Shown piece by piece: positions 17,931 to 25,573 of a stretch of DNA of 64,000 nucleotides. A program made the position numbers and the translations under genes. The notes under the pieces are model-generated. The model worked only from the letters and a program-made list of their open reading frames with translations. It was not told the origin of the DNA and ran no database searches. The stretch comes from Lachnospiraceae bacterium (lineage in GTDB: Bacteria > Bacillota > Clostridia > Lachnospirales > Lachnospiraceae), in the NCBI GenBank assembly GCA_015057505.1, contig SVEG01000002.1:83910-147909 (forward strand). The letters run 5' to 3'. Positions within the stretch are counted from its first letter, which is position 1; each line of letters begins with the position of its first letter.

Positions 17931-18458
17931 TTATTTCTTTATAAGCTTAATAATTCTCGGTCTGTTATATCTCTGCATTATCACAAAAGACAAATCAAGA
18001 CATGCCGACAGCAATGATGTAATAAGGAACACCCAAAACGAACCAAATACCGGCACCGTAATCAGTGGTAGAAAACTAAAAACCACAATAACCTCATGCA
18101 CCACCTCTGCCTGGCACATTGCCTGCGCAATCTCATCAAAGGTATGTTTTTTTACATCAAAAAGCTCCGGCTCGTACGTTGGCATCTTTTTCTTCCAGTT
18201 TTTAACCTTTAACTTTTTATACAACTTTTCTTCAAACGGTCGAAGCTGATACCATTTTTTATTATAGTCAGCCCTATTATGCATTATCGTATCAACTATT
18301 CCACCAACCAAAAGCCTCATAACAAAATGATATGCTATTGTTCCGAAGGTAATTGCCAGCGAGAATAAGATATCCGCCTCGAAGTTTACAAATAAAACAG
18401 CCATCAATATCGTAGCTATTACAGTGATTACTGCTGTTGACATCATCAGTTTTTTCAT
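17931..18458 (-). CDS. Small integral membrane protein
   Basis: 175 residues, hydrophobic segments at about 5-25, 30-52, 120-142 and 145-165. The cytosolic loop has WYQLRPFEEKLYKKLKVKNWKK and KHTFDEIAQAMCQAEVVHE, which faintly recalls the CrtO/glycosyl-diaponeurosporenoate acyltransferase-like family (W-K-K-P), but I am not sure. The second Met (18458) is chosen because GGAG is 8 bases away from it and only 2 from the ATG at 18464. It follows the GNAT gene by about 20 bases. Confidence 0.65.
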   Translation of the reverse strand: MKKLMMSTAVITVIATILMAVLFVNFEADILFSLAITFGTIAYHFVMRLLVGGIVDTIMHNRADYNKKWYQLRPFEEKLYKKLKVKNWKKKMPTYEPELFDVKKHTFDEIAQAMCQAEVVHEVIVVFSFLPLITVPVFGSFWVFLITSLLSACLDLSFVIMQRYNRPRIIKLIKK

Positions 18459-18477
18459 AAGCATCGCTCCAACCTTT

Positions 18478-18963
18478 TTATATATCCCTTATGTACCAAA
18501 CATCACAAGCAAAATGCTCCGTCTCGACATAAGGTTTTTCAAGTCTTTCAAAACCGTACTTCACATAGAATTTGTTTGCCGCAACCATATTGCTCAAAGT
18601 CTCCAAATAACACTTTTTATAATACTTTTTTGCATATGCCAGTGCTAATTCCATAAGCTTGTGGGCAATGCCCGTTCCTCTGGCTTCTTTATAGCAATAC
18701 ATCTTCTGAAGTTCACAAACATCCTCTGTTCCGGGAAGCTTTCCGATTCCAACTCCGGCAACAATTTGTCCTTGCGTATCCTCGGCAACCCAGTATTTGT
18801 GACCTTCTTTATTGTATATTTCAGAAAATCTCCCAAGATCCGGATCACTCCATGCAAGCCCTTCACGATTTCCGCCAAATTCCGTAAGACAGATTCTTAT
18901 CAAATTTTCAACAGCCTTATTGTCTTTAGGCTCTATTTCTCTTATTGTATATTTATCTTTCAA
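18478..18963 (-). CDS. GNAT acetyltransferase
   Basis: About 161 residues of GNAT fold: YTIREIEPKDNKAVENLIRICL at the start, acetyl-CoA loop CYKEARGTGIAHKLME (Q/R-x-x-G-x-G/A), and C-terminal SNMVAANKFYVKYGFE. Transfers an acetyl group from acetyl-CoA to an unknown amine. Start taken as TTG 18963, 6 bases after AAGGGA and 10 bases after the preceding stop; an ATG at 19038 would overlap the upstream gene by 65 bases and has no SD. Confidence 0.8.
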   Translation of the reverse strand: MKDKYTIREIEPKDNKAVENLIRICLTEFGGNREGLAWSDPDLGRFSEIYNKEGHKYWVAEDTQGQIVAGVGIGKLPGTEDVCELQKMYCYKEARGTGIAHKLMELALAYAKKYYKKCYLETLSNMVAANKFYVKYGFERLEKPYVETEHFACDVWYIRDI

Positions 18964-18973
18964 CACTTTTCCC

Positions 18974-19474
18974 TTACACTTCTTTGGTGTATATATTTCC
19001 TTCCTGCTTAAGTATACGGTAGTCCCTCTGCCTATCATAGCTTAGATACTTTTCCGGAATAAAACGCTCCATATGCACCTCTGCATTTAACAGAGCTTCG
19101 TCTAATAATGCAAAAACTGAGTCCGACTTATCTTCTACTCCCGCTCCGGCATCTACTATCAGACAGTCTGAATCAAACAACGCTAATCTTCCGTCTGCCA
19201 CTTCCAACCCTATACCGGCAAGCTCTGACCTATGCCCTGTAACTATACCCTTAATTTCCACAATAAAGGCTTGTATTTTGTCATTAACACTGTTCTCGTA
19301 TTTTTCAAGAAAAGCTTCATATTCAGCCAAAAAATCAGTTATTATAGTATCTCTATCGGACACCTCTCCCAATGCAACAGCCTCAAGCCTGTCAACATGC
19401 CCTGAAAGCCGCACAGCATCATTTTTCAAGTCATGTATCGCCGCAAAGGCTTTTCTATCAATTTTCCCGTCCAT
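18974..19474 (-). CDS. Hypothetical helical protein
   Basis: 166 residues, rich in Glu/Asp/Lys and heptad-like Leu/Ile (HDLKNDAVRLSGHVDRLEAVALGEV, AEYEAFLEKYENSVNDKIQAFIVEIKG), so probably coiled coil in the first 80 residues. The C-terminal part is acidic and ends in a tyrosine-rich stretch. No export signal. AAAGGAG is 9 bases before the ATG. First gene of a three-gene minus-strand group with the GNAT and membrane-protein genes; it starts 27 bases from the fold-back element. Confidence 0.6.
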   Translation of the reverse strand: MDGKIDRKAFAAIHDLKNDAVRLSGHVDRLEAVALGEVSDRDTIITDFLAEYEAFLEKYENSVNDKIQAFIVEIKGIVTGHRSELAGIGLEVADGRLALFDSDCLIVDAGAGVEDKSDSVFALLDEALLNAEVHMERFIPEKYLSYDRQRDYRILKQEGNIYTKEV

Positions 19475-19494
19475 AACACTGTGCTCCTTTCCTC

Positions 19495-20046
19495 AAAACT
19501 ATTACAATATTTATGAAAGCGTTCTCTGCATAGCGGTAGGGCATATAGTTTGGTTTTATTGCAACTTTCACACGCCTTTAAGTCGAACTAAACTTTGCAA
19601 GCTTCGATGTTTGATTGCACGCCTCTTTCGTGAACTCGCAAAACTTAAAATTTATTTTATGATTTTTCGAAGACAACATAGACCTTTAGCTGAACTCACT
19701 TTACTGACGCTTCGATGAAGCACGCCTCGTAGGCTTGTTTGAGTAACAAGGTGATTCTTATCTGTTACATAATTATAAACTTAGCATCACCTTGTTACGA
19801 GTTTGCTAAAGAGGCGTGCTAATAAAACATCGAAGCGTGTAAAGTGTTAGTTCCGCTTAAGGTCGTAGAGTTGCGAGCGAAAATCATAAAATAAATTCTA
19901 AGTTTTTCTCAGACAACCTACAGAGGCGTGCTTCATCGAAGCTTATGCAAAGTAAGTTCGTCTAAAAGGGTATACGTTGCAATAAAACCAAACTATATGC
20001 CCTACCGCTATGCAGAGAACGCTTTCATAAATACTATAATAAAACT
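19495..20046. mobile_element. 540-bp fold-back element with flanking AAAACT repeats
   Basis: 19501-20040 is almost a complete palindrome. The outer 57 bases of each arm (from ATTTATGAAAGCG to TTTTATTGCAAC) are identical inverted copies; further in, the arms match imperfectly, with the shared motif CTTCGATG and GCACGCCTC appearing about four times, and the centre GTAACAAGGTGAT / ATCACCTTGTTAC meets across about 30 bases. The direct repeat AAAACT (19495-19500 and 20041-20046) flanks it exactly, as a target-site duplication would. No coding frame inside is convincing. Probably a non-autonomous MITE-like or fold-back element inserted in the T tract of the permease terminator. It accounts for the 611-bp gene-free gap. 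Confidence 0.8.
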
Positions 20047-20071
20047 GCGGAACCGGCAAGTGTCGGCCCCG
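20036..20071 (-). terminator. Terminator of the purine permease
   Basis: Minus-strand GCGGGGCCGAC / GCCGGTTCCGC stem with an ACTT loop, followed by AGTTTTATT. The fold-back element begins inside this T tract. Confidence 0.8.
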
Positions 20072-20085
20072 CAACAATAATTACT

Positions 20086-21501
20086 TTAGAAAATAATAAA
20101 GAACTTCGCGATAAACAATACTGAAAGCAATATTGTAAGCCATGAAACCTCTTTAATCTTACCTGTACAAATCTTAAGAACTGAATAAGCGATGAGACCG
20201 ATTCCGATTCCGTTACCGATACCGCTTGTACCAAGCATGAAGATTAAAAGAAGAACTACAGGAACTACCTGTGTATAATCTGTGTAATCTACTTCTTTAA
20301 GAGAACCCATCATAAGAATTCCAACAAAGATAAGTGCTGCCGATGTGGCGGGCGGCGGAATCAAAGCTGCGATAGGTGCGATAAACATACAAGCGAGGAA
20401 TAAAAGTCCTGTTACAATTGACGCAAGACCTGTACGTCCTCCTGCCTCAACGCCTGAAGCTGACTCGATAAATGTTGTAACTGTTGAAGTACCTGTACAA
20501 GCACCAACACATGTTGCAATTGAGTCTGATAACATAGCTTCCTGCATGTTGGGCATATTGCCGTCTTCATCAATCATGTTAGCTCTCTTAGCTGTACCAT
20601 ACAATGTACCGATTGTATCAAACATATCTACCATACAGAAAGAAACAATCGTCATGATAGCTGAGAACACACCGATGGAGAAGAGATTCTCAAAGTTAAA
20701 TTTGAAGAATGTCACTTCAAACATATCCTTAAATGGCGGTATAAAGCTTGCGCCCTCAAGTGAAGCGAACGGATTAATACCGATGATTGCCTTGCCGATA
20801 AAGAATACAACTGAAGAACCGAGCATACCGATTAACACTGCACCTTTAACCTTCTTCTGACTGAGAACCGCCATAAGGAAAATGCCGATAAAGGTTGTGA
20901 TAACATACAATACCATCATTTTATAGTCTGCTCCGAGAGTTGCTTTGGTAACACTTGCACCGTTACCAAAGAAGCCGTTAAGCATGTAATAATCAGCGAA
21001 CTGACCAAGACCTGCGTTAGAAGTAAAACCTACATTAACAAGCATAAGGCCGATACCTGCAGGGATACCTACTCTTACAGCCTTCGGAATAGCATCTACA
21101 ATCTTCTCTCTTACTTTAAAAATCGTAAGGATTGTAAATAAAATACCTGAAATCAAAATAATAACAAGACCTGCCCGGAAGCCTTCCACATAGCTTATAC
21201 CTGCCGCAGCCGCTATCTGAGCAACTACAGTAGCAAAGTATGAGTTAAGTCCCATACCGGGTGCTAAAGCAAATGGCTTATTCGCCAAAATACCCATAAG
21301 GAGTGTTCCGACTGCCGCCGAAATTACGGTTGCCATAAATACGGCATTCCACAAATCTTGTCCGTTTGCACCGAAGCCGGTAAGCAAATTGGGGTTGAGC
21401 GCAATAATATACGCCATTGTCATGAATGTTGAAAGACCTGCAACAACTTCTGTTCCGACAGTAGTGTTGTTTTCTTTCAGTTTGAAAAACTTTTCAAACA
21501 T
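20086..21501 (-). CDS. NCS2-family purine permease (AzgA type)
   Basis: 471 residues, about twelve to fourteen membrane segments. NTTVGTEVVAGLSTFMTMAYII at the start and FALAPGMGLNSYF are typical of the AzgA-like group of NCS2 symporters that import adenine, guanine or hypoxanthine with protons; CVGACTGTSTVTTFIESASG is the conserved substrate-site region. ATG at 21501 follows AGGAGGG at 9 bases; an earlier ATG at 21537 lacks an SD and adds 12 polar residues. Single-gene unit with its own promoter and terminator. Despite the substrate class, no purine riboswitch is seen in the leader. Confidence 0.9.
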   Translation of the reverse strand: MFEKFFKLKENNTTVGTEVVAGLSTFMTMAYIIALNPNLLTGFGANGQDLWNAVFMATVISAAVGTLLMGILANKPFALAPGMGLNSYFATVVAQIAAAAGISYVEGFRAGLVIILISGILFTILTIFKVREKIVDAIPKAVRVGIPAGIGLMLVNVGFTSNAGLGQFADYYMLNGFFGNGASVTKATLGADYKMMVLYVITTFIGIFLMAVLSQKKVKGAVLIGMLGSSVVFFIGKAIIGINPFASLEGASFIPPFKDMFEVTFFKFNFENLFSIGVFSAIMTIVSFCMVDMFDTIGTLYGTAKRANMIDEDGNMPNMQEAMLSDSIATCVGACTGTSTVTTFIESASGVEAGGRTGLASIVTGLLFLACMFIAPIAALIPPPATSAALIFVGILMMGSLKEVDYTDYTQVVPVVLLLIFMLGTSGIGNGIGIGLIAYSVLKICTGKIKEVSWLTILLSVLFIAKFFIIF

Positions 21502-21540
21502 CTTCTGTTCCCTCCTAAATATAGTTTTGTAACCCATATT

Positions 21541-21604
21541 CCGGACTCATTTCAAAGTCCGACCAATACCCTTTTATTATATAATTTTACATTACTTTTT
21601 TCAA
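21541..21604 (-). promoter_or_regulatory. Promoter and leader hairpin of the purine permease
   Basis: Minus-strand TTGAAA (21599-21604), 17-base spacer, TATAAT (21576-21581). The leader holds one hairpin CGGACT/AGTCCG (about 21543-21561). The TATAAT and spacing are consensus. Confidence 0.75.
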
Positions 21605-21649
21605 TATTTATTCAACTTTTAATCAAGTTTTTGTGTTCATAAACATCTG

Positions 21650-22843
21650 TCAGTCTTTCTTTATAAATGATGCTCGTTGTATTGCTCCCGAACCAAACCT
21701 CTCTCTTATACTGTCAACCGCCTTATCAAGCTTCTCAAGCTTTTCATAATCGGTATCATCAAGAAAACTAAGCTGCCTGCTATTATCCTTAGACACCTTT
21801 GCGGTAGCGACACCAAGAAGTCTTATCGGTGTACCGTCCCACAATTCATCAAACAATCTGCAGGCAATATCGTATATCTCCTTGGTAATATTTGTCGGCG
21901 AATCTGCCACGCACTGATGCGAAATATATGACAAATCATTAAGCCTGATATTTACCGAAACAACCTCTATCCTAACCTCATCTCTTCGGAGTCTTCCTGC
22001 AACCGACTCCGAAAGTGAAAGCAACACCTGCTTTGCCGTCGCCGCACTTGTTATATCTGCTGAAACAGTTGTCTCGTTACTATAGCATTTGGCATCTGCC
22101 GGAACCGGCTCTACTGCCGAATCGTCCCTGCCGTTTGCAAAATTCCAGATGCCTTCACCATGCTTTTTAAGAACCGATTTAAGCATCCCAACATCTGCTC
22201 TCGCCAAATCACCTATCGTTTTTATTCCGAGACTCTTTAGCTTCGCCTCAGAGGACTTTCCCACTGAAAACAAATCCCTTACCGGAAGAGGCCACATCTT
22301 CGCCTCAATCTCCTCAGGGAACAATGTATGTACAAGATTAGGCTTTTTAAAATCACTCGCCATCTTAGCCAAAAGCTTGTTGCTTGAAATACCGACATTT
22401 ACCGTAAATCCAAGTGTATCATATATCTCGTCCTTTATCCTGTTAGCTACAGTCACAGGCTCACCAAAAAGCAGTTCCGTGCCCGTCATGTCCATAAAAG
22501 CCTCATCAATACTGTACTGCTCAACCACATCCGTATACTTCCTAAGAATCTCCATGAATGCCTCAGAGTATTCCTTATACCTCGCATGATTCGGCTTAAT
22601 AAGCACCAGATTCGGGCATTTCCTCAGCGCATCAACTATCGGCTCGCCGGTCTGAATCTTATAGTCCTTCGCCGGGACCGATTTTGCAAGAATAACACCA
22701 TGGCGCATAGACATGTCACCACCTACTGCCGACGGAATCGTACGCAAATCAAGCGTCTCGCCAAGCTCTCGTATTCTGTAAACGGCTTCCCATGACAAAA
22801 AAGCGCTATTGACGTCGATGTGGAAGATTGTTCTGCGGCTCAT
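21650..22843 (-). CDS. dinB: Y-family DNA polymerase (DinB/Pol IV-like)
   Basis: Error-prone translesion polymerase. 397 residues. Metal-binding FHIDVNSAFLSWE (Asp at about 9) and YSIDEAF (catalytic Asp-Glu) in the palm; HhH region LGIKTIGDLARADVGMLKS; little-finger domain to about 350. QLSFLDD near 362 is a good beta-clamp binding motif. The 'SWE' after the first motif is typical for this clostridial branch. AAAGGAG precedes the ATG by 8 bases. It is 21 bases downstream of the PBECR4-like gene, so that toxin-like gene and dinB may share a transcript. Confidence 0.93.
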   Translation of the reverse strand: MSRRTIFHIDVNSAFLSWEAVYRIRELGETLDLRTIPSAVGGDMSMRHGVILAKSVPAKDYKIQTGEPIVDALRKCPNLVLIKPNHARYKEYSEAFMEILRKYTDVVEQYSIDEAFMDMTGTELLFGEPVTVANRIKDEIYDTLGFTVNVGISSNKLLAKMASDFKKPNLVHTLFPEEIEAKMWPLPVRDLFSVGKSSEAKLKSLGIKTIGDLARADVGMLKSVLKKHGEGIWNFANGRDDSAVEPVPADAKCYSNETTVSADITSAATAKQVLLSLSESVAGRLRRDEVRIEVVSVNIRLNDLSYISHQCVADSPTNITKEIYDIACRLFDELWDGTPIRLLGVATAKVSKDNSRQLSFLDDTDYEKLEKLDKAVDSIRERFGSGAIQRASFIKKD

Positions 22844-22864
22844 GGTGTGGCTCCTTTCTGTTGA

Positions 22865-23518
22865 CTAATGTCCTCTGTACTCATAACCTGATAAATCAAT
22901 CATATTACAAATTTGTTCCGGTAAATTAATATTCTTGAGATTCAGTCCTTTTGCAACATGCTTTATTGTCGAATAAACATTACTGTCTATCTCTTTTTCA
23001 AATATAGCAAGAACTTGCGATGGAACATCCGTTAACTTTTTTATATCTTCAAGCAATGCAGAAGACGGAACATATACCTCATTCTCTTTACTTAATCCCA
23101 AACAAAAATTTACTCCACCCATAACTTTATCAACAAAAAGATACGGACGCATATTATTATAATTCCCTGCTATTTTAGTTATCTTTGTCACATCCATTAA
23201 CGAAGGTAGTGCCAGCAACTTTAAACGAGTGGTTCCGTCTGCCTTAAATACAAATTCATCTCTTCCTAATTTATTTTCAACGCACTTTCTATAAAAATTC
23301 ACTGATTGATTATGTAAAACATTTCCTGTCTTATCAACCAACTCTAACCCTGTTAAATGCTGATAATTTCTTTCATAAAAAACTACTTCTATGTATCGAA
23401 TAACATTATCTTTTCTCTCACGATAAATAACCATGAGCTTTTTATTCAATAATTTTTCTTTATATTGTTTTGCACAATTCAAAACCAACCTTCTAGCTTC
23501 TTCCTTAGTAAATCTCAT
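22865..23518 (-). CDS. PBECR4-like nuclease domain protein, putative toxin
   Basis: 217 residues, basic, no signal peptide or membrane segment. The order HLTG (YQHLTGLEL, about 53), FYRKCVENKLGRDEFVF, DGTTRLKLLALPSLM, GNYN, GGVNFCLGL and YVPSSALLEDI matches what I remember of PBECR4, a Pfam family in the Barnase-EndoU-ColicinE5/D-RelE ribonuclease group found in prophages and conflict systems. GGGGGA lies 11 bases before the ATG. Directly upstream on the same strand are an intrinsic terminator and tandem RNA repeats driven by a consensus promoter, the layout of type III toxin-antitoxin loci. Toxin role is inference; the family call is moderate. Confidence 0.65.
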   Translation of the reverse strand: MRFTKEEARRLVLNCAKQYKEKLLNKKLMVIYRERKDNVIRYIEVVFYERNYQHLTGLELVDKTGNVLHNQSVNFYRKCVENKLGRDEFVFKADGTTRLKLLALPSLMDVTKITKIAGNYNNMRPYLFVDKVMGGVNFCLGLSKENEVYVPSSALLEDIKKLTDVPSQVLAIFEKEIDSNVYSTIKHVAKGLNLKNINLPEQICNMIDLSGYEYRGH

Positions 23519-23544
23519 ACTTATTTTAATCCCCCATAAAATTT

Positions 23545-23587
23545 AAAAAGAGAGTAATAACACCATTGTGCTACATACTCTCTCTTT
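23545..23587 (-). terminator. Terminator between repeat RNA and toxin-like gene
   Basis: Minus-strand stem of 12 bp (one G-T pair) extended by a 6-bp inner stem TAGCAC/GTGTTA with loop AATG, followed by TTTTT and later TTTT. It ends 27 bases before the ATG of the PBECR4-like gene. Partial read-through would set toxin level, as in toxIN-type loci. Confidence 0.85.
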
Positions 23588-23593
23588 GTGGCT

Positions 23594-23735
23594 AATTTTA
23601 GTGTTGTCTGCCAACGACCAGCTAAACGCTGATACAAATATCGGATTTTAGTGTTGTCCGCCAACGGCCAATCTCATGATTGACGAGCATATCAGATTAA
23701 AGTGTTAGCCCACCGGAAAAGCACGCTTCTCCTCT
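23594..23735 (-). repeat. Tandem direct repeats of about 50 bases (2 + 1 degenerate)
   Basis: Unit ends are AACACTTTAATC (23706-23695), GGACAACACTAAAATC (ending 23644) and AGACAACACTAAAATT (ending 23594). The unit bodies differ in the hairpin part but keep CGTTGGC and TGATAT/CGATAT starts. Too few, too long and too divergent for CRISPR. Confidence 0.85.
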
Positions 23736-23741
23736 AATATT

Positions 23742-23770
23742 ATTATACGCCGAGCTAATTTTTATGTCAA
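23742..23770 (-). promoter_or_regulatory. Consensus sigma-A promoter of the repeat RNA
   Basis: Minus-strand TTGACA (23765-23770), spacer of exactly 17, TATAAT (23742-23747): a perfect match to the consensus, expected to be very strong, pointing at the repeats and the toxin-like gene. Confidence 0.9.
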
Positions 23771-23819
23771 TATGAAACTTATCTGTTATTATAAACATTG
23801 TATTCTACAAAAATACTTC

Positions 23820-24242
23820 TTACAAAATCTTTTGGTATATATTTTGCCCATGTACCTGAAATATTACTTTGTATCCACACTTTTCATAAAATGCATCTTC
23901 TTTAGAACCTAAGGTAATATACTTATAACCTTTTTCTCTTGCCAACACTTCAAAATAATCCATTAATCTCTTTGTAATACCTTGTCGCCGATAATCCTGA
24001 TGACATGCAACAAATCCAATAACTAAACTATCCTTATTTTCTGAACGACCTAAAACTGCGGAAACTATTTTTTCATCTTTTACCGCATATACCAATGGTT
24101 GTTGTCCGTCTAAAAACCTCGCATGCCATGCTTCATATCCGTATAATTCAGGATTTCCCTCTCCTAAAATACTGTAACACAATTCAAGAACATCTTTTAA
24201 TTCATTCTCTGTTTGAATTTGTTTCATTACTGCATCTGACAT
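23820..24242 (-). CDS. GNAT acetyltransferase
   Basis: 140 residues. GNAT core with acetyl-CoA binding CHQDYRRQGITKRLMD (about 80-95) and the C-terminal DAFYEKCGYKVIFQVHG. Substrate unknown. Start at 24242 with AGGAAAAA before it, 6 bases after the stop of the PlsC-like gene, so it is probably the last gene of that operon. It ends about 50 bases upstream of the promoter of the putative antitoxin RNA. Confidence 0.85.
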   Translation of the reverse strand: MSDAVMKQIQTENELKDVLELCYSILGEGNPELYGYEAWHARFLDGQQPLVYAVKDEKIVSAVLGRSENKDSLVIGFVACHQDYRRQGITKRLMDYFEVLAREKGYKYITLGSKEDAFYEKCGYKVIFQVHGQNIYQKIL

Positions 24243-24248
24243 TTTTTC

Positions 24249-25496
24249 CTAACCTCTCTCCGTTTTCTCCCTAGCAAGCTTATGCATCTCCTCCGTCGCA
24301 AACGAAATCTTCGTTATCGCATCACGTTTAGACAGATAGCACCAGAAGCTGTCGTCGGGAATCGATATATCCACGCAGTCGCCTCTGCCGAGATAATCGT
24401 ACTCGATATGCATGCTCTCGAGATTTTTCGCACTTCTTGTAAGCGTATAATCCTCACCATAGTAATTACATTTTACTATGGTTTCGGTCGGAGTCTGAAT
24501 AAACTTGCCCTCGCCCTGCTTATAAAATCTCCATGCGTTAGGCAAGGTCTCAACTCTTACCGTATCCTCAAAATAATATGTACCGTCTTCTATTTCTTTG
24601 CGCACGCACTCCCTTTCCCAGTTACTCCAATCAGGAATGTGCTCAAATTCCGTCTCACCCTCCAAGGCATGAAGTTTGCCGTATTCATCCATGTTCCAAC
24701 GCTTACCGCAGGCTTTACACCAAAGTTCTGTGCCTTCCGAATCAGTCTGTGACTCTGCAAGACATGCGGGACATTTATAAAGCAGGGCGTGCAATCCGTT
24801 TGCTCGCTTCGGATGGTCAATCTTTAGCTTGTTGTCTGCCTGCCATTTAAAATCATCATATACAAAATGCTCTCTGATACGCGCATTTATCTCGTCAGGA
24901 GAAATCGCCTTCATATCATCTGCCGTAACAATCTGCTCCATAGTTGCTTCGACATAAGTCTTTTTGTTAATCTTGTTCCACTGCGGACAGGTTACAAAAT
25001 TACCGTGAATCTTAAGCACAACTACGGGCACACCAAGAAGCTTCGCCATCTTGCCTACAGAATCCGGAAGAAACGACGTACAACCGTCAAGCGAATATCT
25101 TGCCTCAGGAAAAAGCACAAAAATATTCTTAAGCGTACTTACCGAATATTTTATATTCCTGATAAGATTCGTATCACGTATAAACTTTCGCGTTCCTATA
25201 ACACCGAGCGAACGCATAAGCGGCTCCGTGTATGTCTTAAAACCTTCCAGCGTCATAACATTATTAACCTTGCGTGGATGTGTAGCCTTAAGCATTATAT
25301 TAAAATCCACCATTGAAGAGTGCGTAACCAACAAAAGATACGGTCCGTCAAGCCCCTCCATATTGACCTTCTCAAGCTTAAAATTACGTTTTTTAAGATC
25401 CGGCCAGCTTATAATAAGCTTTGCCGCCATCATAAGAAAACACGGATTACAAGGCTTTTTTGCAAAATTAAAACGTTTGATTTTATCTTTTTTCAT
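24249..25496 (-). CDS. PlsC-like acyltransferase with zinc ribbon and extra C-terminal domain
   Basis: 415 residues. First 215 residues form a lysophospholipid acyltransferase domain: HSSMVDF (H-x4-D catalytic motif, about 62), GVIGTRKF and FPEARYS (acceptor-phosphate site). Then a zinc-ribbon CPAC...CKACGKRW (about 245-270) and a beta-rich C-terminal part of about 130 residues that is not in PlsC. It likely acylates a glycerophospholipid or related acceptor at the inner membrane face. Start at 25496 after GGGGGA; an ATG at 25565 lacks an SD. Confidence 0.82.
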   Translation of the reverse strand: MKKDKIKRFNFAKKPCNPCFLMMAAKLIISWPDLKKRNFKLEKVNMEGLDGPYLLLVTHSSMVDFNIMLKATHPRKVNNVMTLEGFKTYTEPLMRSLGVIGTRKFIRDTNLIRNIKYSVSTLKNIFVLFPEARYSLDGCTSFLPDSVGKMAKLLGVPVVVLKIHGNFVTCPQWNKINKKTYVEATMEQIVTADDMKAISPDEINARIREHFVYDDFKWQADNKLKIDHPKRANGLHALLYKCPACLAESQTDSEGTELWCKACGKRWNMDEYGKLHALEGETEFEHIPDWSNWERECVRKEIEDGTYYFEDTVRVETLPNAWRFYKQGEGKFIQTPTETIVKCNYYGEDYTLTRSAKNLESMHIEYDYLGRGDCVDISIPDDSFWCYLSKRDAITKISFATEEMHKLAREKTERG

Positions 25497-25573
25497 AAGT
25501 GTATCCCCCATAGTAAATCTCTTTAACATTTTCACAAAACTTCCAAATATGAACTTGCACACCAAGCTCTATG

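Larger units (their letters stand above)
23545..23735 (-). ncRNA. Putative repeat-type antitoxin RNA
   Basis: Predicted transcript from just after TATAAT to the terminator. It consists of a degenerate unit (about 23735-23695), two clear units of 51 and 50 bases (23694-23644, 23643-23594) and the terminator. Each unit has a variable hairpin at the same place whose arms covary (GGAGAAG/CTTTTCC, CAATC/GATTG, CAGC/GCTG), then a conserved part with GTTGGC-GACAAC able to pair as GTTG/CAAC and ending ACACTAAAAT. Type III antitoxin units are 35-50 bases and are cut by the toxin at A-rich sites; CTAAAAT would fit. No small ORF explains it. Confidence 0.65.

Noticed and set aside
19501..20040. Protein-coding gene inside the fold-back element
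   Set aside because: Available frames follow from the inverted symmetry, lack SD sequences and show no known motif.
21541..21604. Purine riboswitch before the purine permease
   Set aside because: The conserved core (junction bases and the paired loops) is missing; only a simple hairpin is present.
23594..23735. Tandem repeats as a CRISPR array
   Set aside because: Only two to three units of about 50 bases, with variable hairpins at fixed places and no spacer/repeat alternation; no cas genes nearby.
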